From positions 1 through 43,284 of the forward strand of contig DUQJ01000206.1 of NCBI GenBank assembly GCA_012837865.1: DNA of 43,284 nucleotides, in the 5' to 3' direction. This DNA is from Clostridiales bacterium. GTDB lineage: Bacteria > Bacillota > Clostridia > Lachnospirales > Lachnospiraceae. Position 1 is the first letter of the stretch; every line of letters begins with the position of its first letter. The notes below the pieces were generated by a model. It made no database searches. It saw only the letters and a list, made by a program, of their open reading frames with translations, and was not told where the DNA came from. The translations under genes and the position numbers were made by a program. Below are positions 41,190 through 43,284 of the stretch, piece after piece.

Positions 41190-42319
41190 TATAATCCTCC
41201 TTGTATAATTAATGCTAGTAAGCGCATAATAACGAATGAAAGACCGAAAATACCACTAAACCATGCTGCGATTTTTCCTTTACTAAAAGGAGGTTTACCT
41301 ACAACTTTACCAGTCTGACCATTCATTGAAAATATGTAATCCTTATTAGCGTGGTTATAATATACAACCCAAACAGGCAAGAGAGTATAATAGGTAGACC
41401 TTTGATTAATGTTAATATCTTTATGATTAAACTTTACAGATGAATACCCTGTAATTGTAGATCTAACAAAGTTATCAACATAATTAACTGCTCGTTTTTT
41501 TGCTCTTGGAAGTAAGTCAGAATCAGTAAAATCATATTTTTCAGAAATATACCCAGCTAGATAGGGCATATTAAATGATTTGAGATCTGAATAATGGAAA
41601 GGTTCTAGTTTATCCATTATCTTATCATCCATTTTTTGAGAAGCATCACATGGTAGTTTCAGATAATCAAGATCAACTTTTCTATATACATTATAATAGC
41701 TTGTTTCAGTGACTATGTAATCACCTTGTGTGTAGGTTCTAACCTTTGTACAAGTTGCTTGAACCTCTCCTTTTGCATTTAGATCGAACAACCAATAAGG
41801 AACATATAGGCCTGTTATATTTGCAATCCTATTGGCAGTCATAAAATCGCTAGGAGTAAGTCTGCCGTTACGACACCATTTTTTGAACGCCTGTTGTGCA
41901 TCTGCTTTACTGATTTTAAATGGTATAACTAGTGAAGGAGACAAAACACCTGAAAGTCTATCACCTAAAACCATAGCAGCATCACAAAAGCTACAGGTTG
42001 TTGCGGTGGTGTTCGAATCTGTTATTAATTTTGCACCACAATTATTACATTCATATTGTAAGCCATCATTACCGTCAAAATGATTATGCTCAGATTCGAT
42101 ATCACCATTATGAGAATCATAAAAATCCTGTTCGAAAGATTCGGTATCTTGATTATCTTCCTTATCGGGTTCATATTTTATGTTTTTATCATTACTATCA
42201 CTTAATTCTTTGCTACTAATATCCTCTGAAAGCCCACAACTTTCACATAAGAGCTGACCTGATTTTGGGTTGAAATTCATATCAGATCCGCAATTATTAC
42301 ATTTATACTGAACAACCAA
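41189..42319 (-). CDS. YdjG-like membrane protein with two N-terminal zinc ribbons
   Basis: YKCNNCGSDMNFNPKSGQLLCESCG and YECNNCGAKLITDSNTTATTCSFCDA, then LSPSLVIPFKISKADAQQAFKKW. Confidence 0.85.
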   Translation of the reverse strand: MVVQYKCNNCGSDMNFNPKSGQLLCESCGLSEDISSKELSDSNDKNIKYEPDKEDNQDTESFEQDFYDSHNGDIESEHNHFDGNDGLQYECNNCGAKLITDSNTTATTCSFCDAAMVLGDRLSGVLSPSLVIPFKISKADAQQAFKKWCRNGRLTPSDFMTANRIANITGLYVPYWLFDLNAKGEVQATCTKVRTYTQGDYIVTETSYYNVYRKVDLDYLKLPCDASQKMDDKIMDKLEPFHYSDLKSFNMPYLAGYISEKYDFTDSDLLPRAKKRAVNYVDNFVRSTITGYSSVKFNHKDININQRSTYYTLLPVWVVYYNHANKDYIFSMNGQTGKVVGKPPFSKGKIAAWFSGIFGLSFVIMRLLALIIQGGL

Positions 42320-42375
42320 ATTTTCCCCTCCTAAATTATATAATATCCATTATTAATAACTTGACTAATTAGTGG

Positions 42376-42413
42376 AAAAAGTCCGCAAGAAAAACTAAAA
42401 CTTACCTGCGGAC
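42376..42413 (-). terminator. Hairpin after pspA, possible terminator or attenuator
   Basis: Minus strand GTCCGCAGG...CTTGCGGACTTTTTCC. Confidence 0.6.
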
Positions 42414-42428
42414 AATACTAGTTAGATT

Positions 42429-43109
42429 TTATTTGTTCATGTTAGCTTTTAAAGCTGCCAATTCGTCGTCAACAGATGTTGATGATGAAGAACTATATTT
42501 TTTGGTTAAGTCTGTTAATTCGTTTGCTGCTGGATTAGAATTAAGTTCTGCCATAGCGTTAGCCTTATCAAGCGCATTGTTAGCAAGGTCTTCATATCTT
42601 TGGAAACTCGACATTGAATTATTTGCACTATTAACTGAAGAACCAATTTTGTTAATTCTATCTTGAGTTTTAGCAACAGCAAGTTTACCCTTGATCATAT
42701 CTTTTCTGGAGTCAAGTTCACCAATATCAGCAACAAGCTTGTCATGCATAAGTCTCATGTTGGAAGCATTGCGCTCTGATAAATCATAAGATTGTTGTAA
42801 ACTATTTAATTTTTCACTAAGCTTGCTCTTTTGTTCAAGAAACTTTCTTGCATCAGATTCATTTCCCGCTTCTAATGCTTTAACAGCATAACTTTGCATA
42901 GTTTCGATTTCTTTATTGCATTCATCTAGAGCCCTTTTAGCTCTTTGTTCCTCAGCCATTACAGTAGCTGTTTCTGATTTAACTTTTCCCAAATCAGAAT
43001 TTAAATTTCTTAGACATTGATCTATCATTTTACCTGGATCTTCTGCCTTGTCTAGCATAGCGTTAATGTTACTAGACATTATGTCTTTAAATCTTGATAA
43101 AACACCCAT
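42429..43109 (-). CDS. PspA/IM30 family protein
   Basis: MGVLSRFKDIMSSNINAMLDKAEDPGKMIDQCLRNL, long coiled coil; start 43109 preceded by GGAGGA. Confidence 0.93.
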   Translation of the reverse strand: MGVLSRFKDIMSSNINAMLDKAEDPGKMIDQCLRNLNSDLGKVKSETATVMAEEQRAKRALDECNKEIETMQSYAVKALEAGNESDARKFLEQKSKLSEKLNSLQQSYDLSERNASNMRLMHDKLVADIGELDSRKDMIKGKLAVAKTQDRINKIGSSVNSANNSMSSFQRYEDLANNALDKANAMAELNSNPAANELTDLTKKYSSSSSTSVDDELAALKANMNK

Positions 43110-43159
43110 ATTATTATCCTCCATATTAAAAATTGTTTTTAAATTACATTATATAGTAT

Positions 43160-43188
43160 AGTTTAATATATAGACTTGTTTTGGTCAA
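43160..43188 (-). promoter_or_regulatory. Promoter of pspA/ydjGHI-like operon
   Basis: Minus strand TTGACC - 17 nt - TAAACT. Confidence 0.6.
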
Positions 43189-43284
43189 GTATTTGTTGAT
43201 TTTTTGATAGCGTTATAAATTGCAATATTAAATGTCCGATAATTTTAAATAATTATTATAGTGTAGAATTTTTATATTATTATA

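Noticed and set aside
1-43284. CRISPR arrays, transposases, prophage, restriction or toxin-antitoxin loci
   Set aside because: No regularly spaced repeats or matching protein families seen on either strand.

Overview
Low-GC, spore-forming Firmicutes (Clostridia-like) chromosomal window, mostly housekeeping genes. In order: end of a methionine cluster (metE 3' part, metF, metY-like), purC, a small Spo0E-like protein, ddh, a metallophosphoesterase, a CofE-like ligase, an apbE plus duplicated-domain lipoprotein pair, a KefB-type antiporter with a PII-like protein, marR-degV, glutamate dehydrogenase, a thioredoxin/desulfoferrodoxin/Crp-Fnr redox cluster, ytaF-like, glsB-like, a second Crp/Fnr regulator, spoIIID, a full rnfCDGEAB operon, an AraC regulator, a subtilase, the rpmG-secE-nusG-rplK-rplA-rplJ-rplL-rpoB-rpoC block, and a reverse-strand pspA/ydjGHI-like envelope-stress operon. 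I saw no CRISPR, transposon, phage, tRNA or rRNA. The best leads are: (1) a lipoprotein made of two FMN-binding-like repeats with an atypical SSVT motif where flavinylated proteins have SGAT, separated from apbE by a terminator-like hairpin; (2) a near-consensus Rex operator in the rnf leader; (3) a perfect 7-1-7 palindrome at about -41 of the trxA/desulfoferrodoxin promoter; (4) two copies of an L1-binding-like RNA element, before rplK and before rplA; (5) sporulation signals (0A box, sigma-E-like promoter) placed before sporulation-type genes. All calls come from reading the sequence and ORF track; no database search was run.
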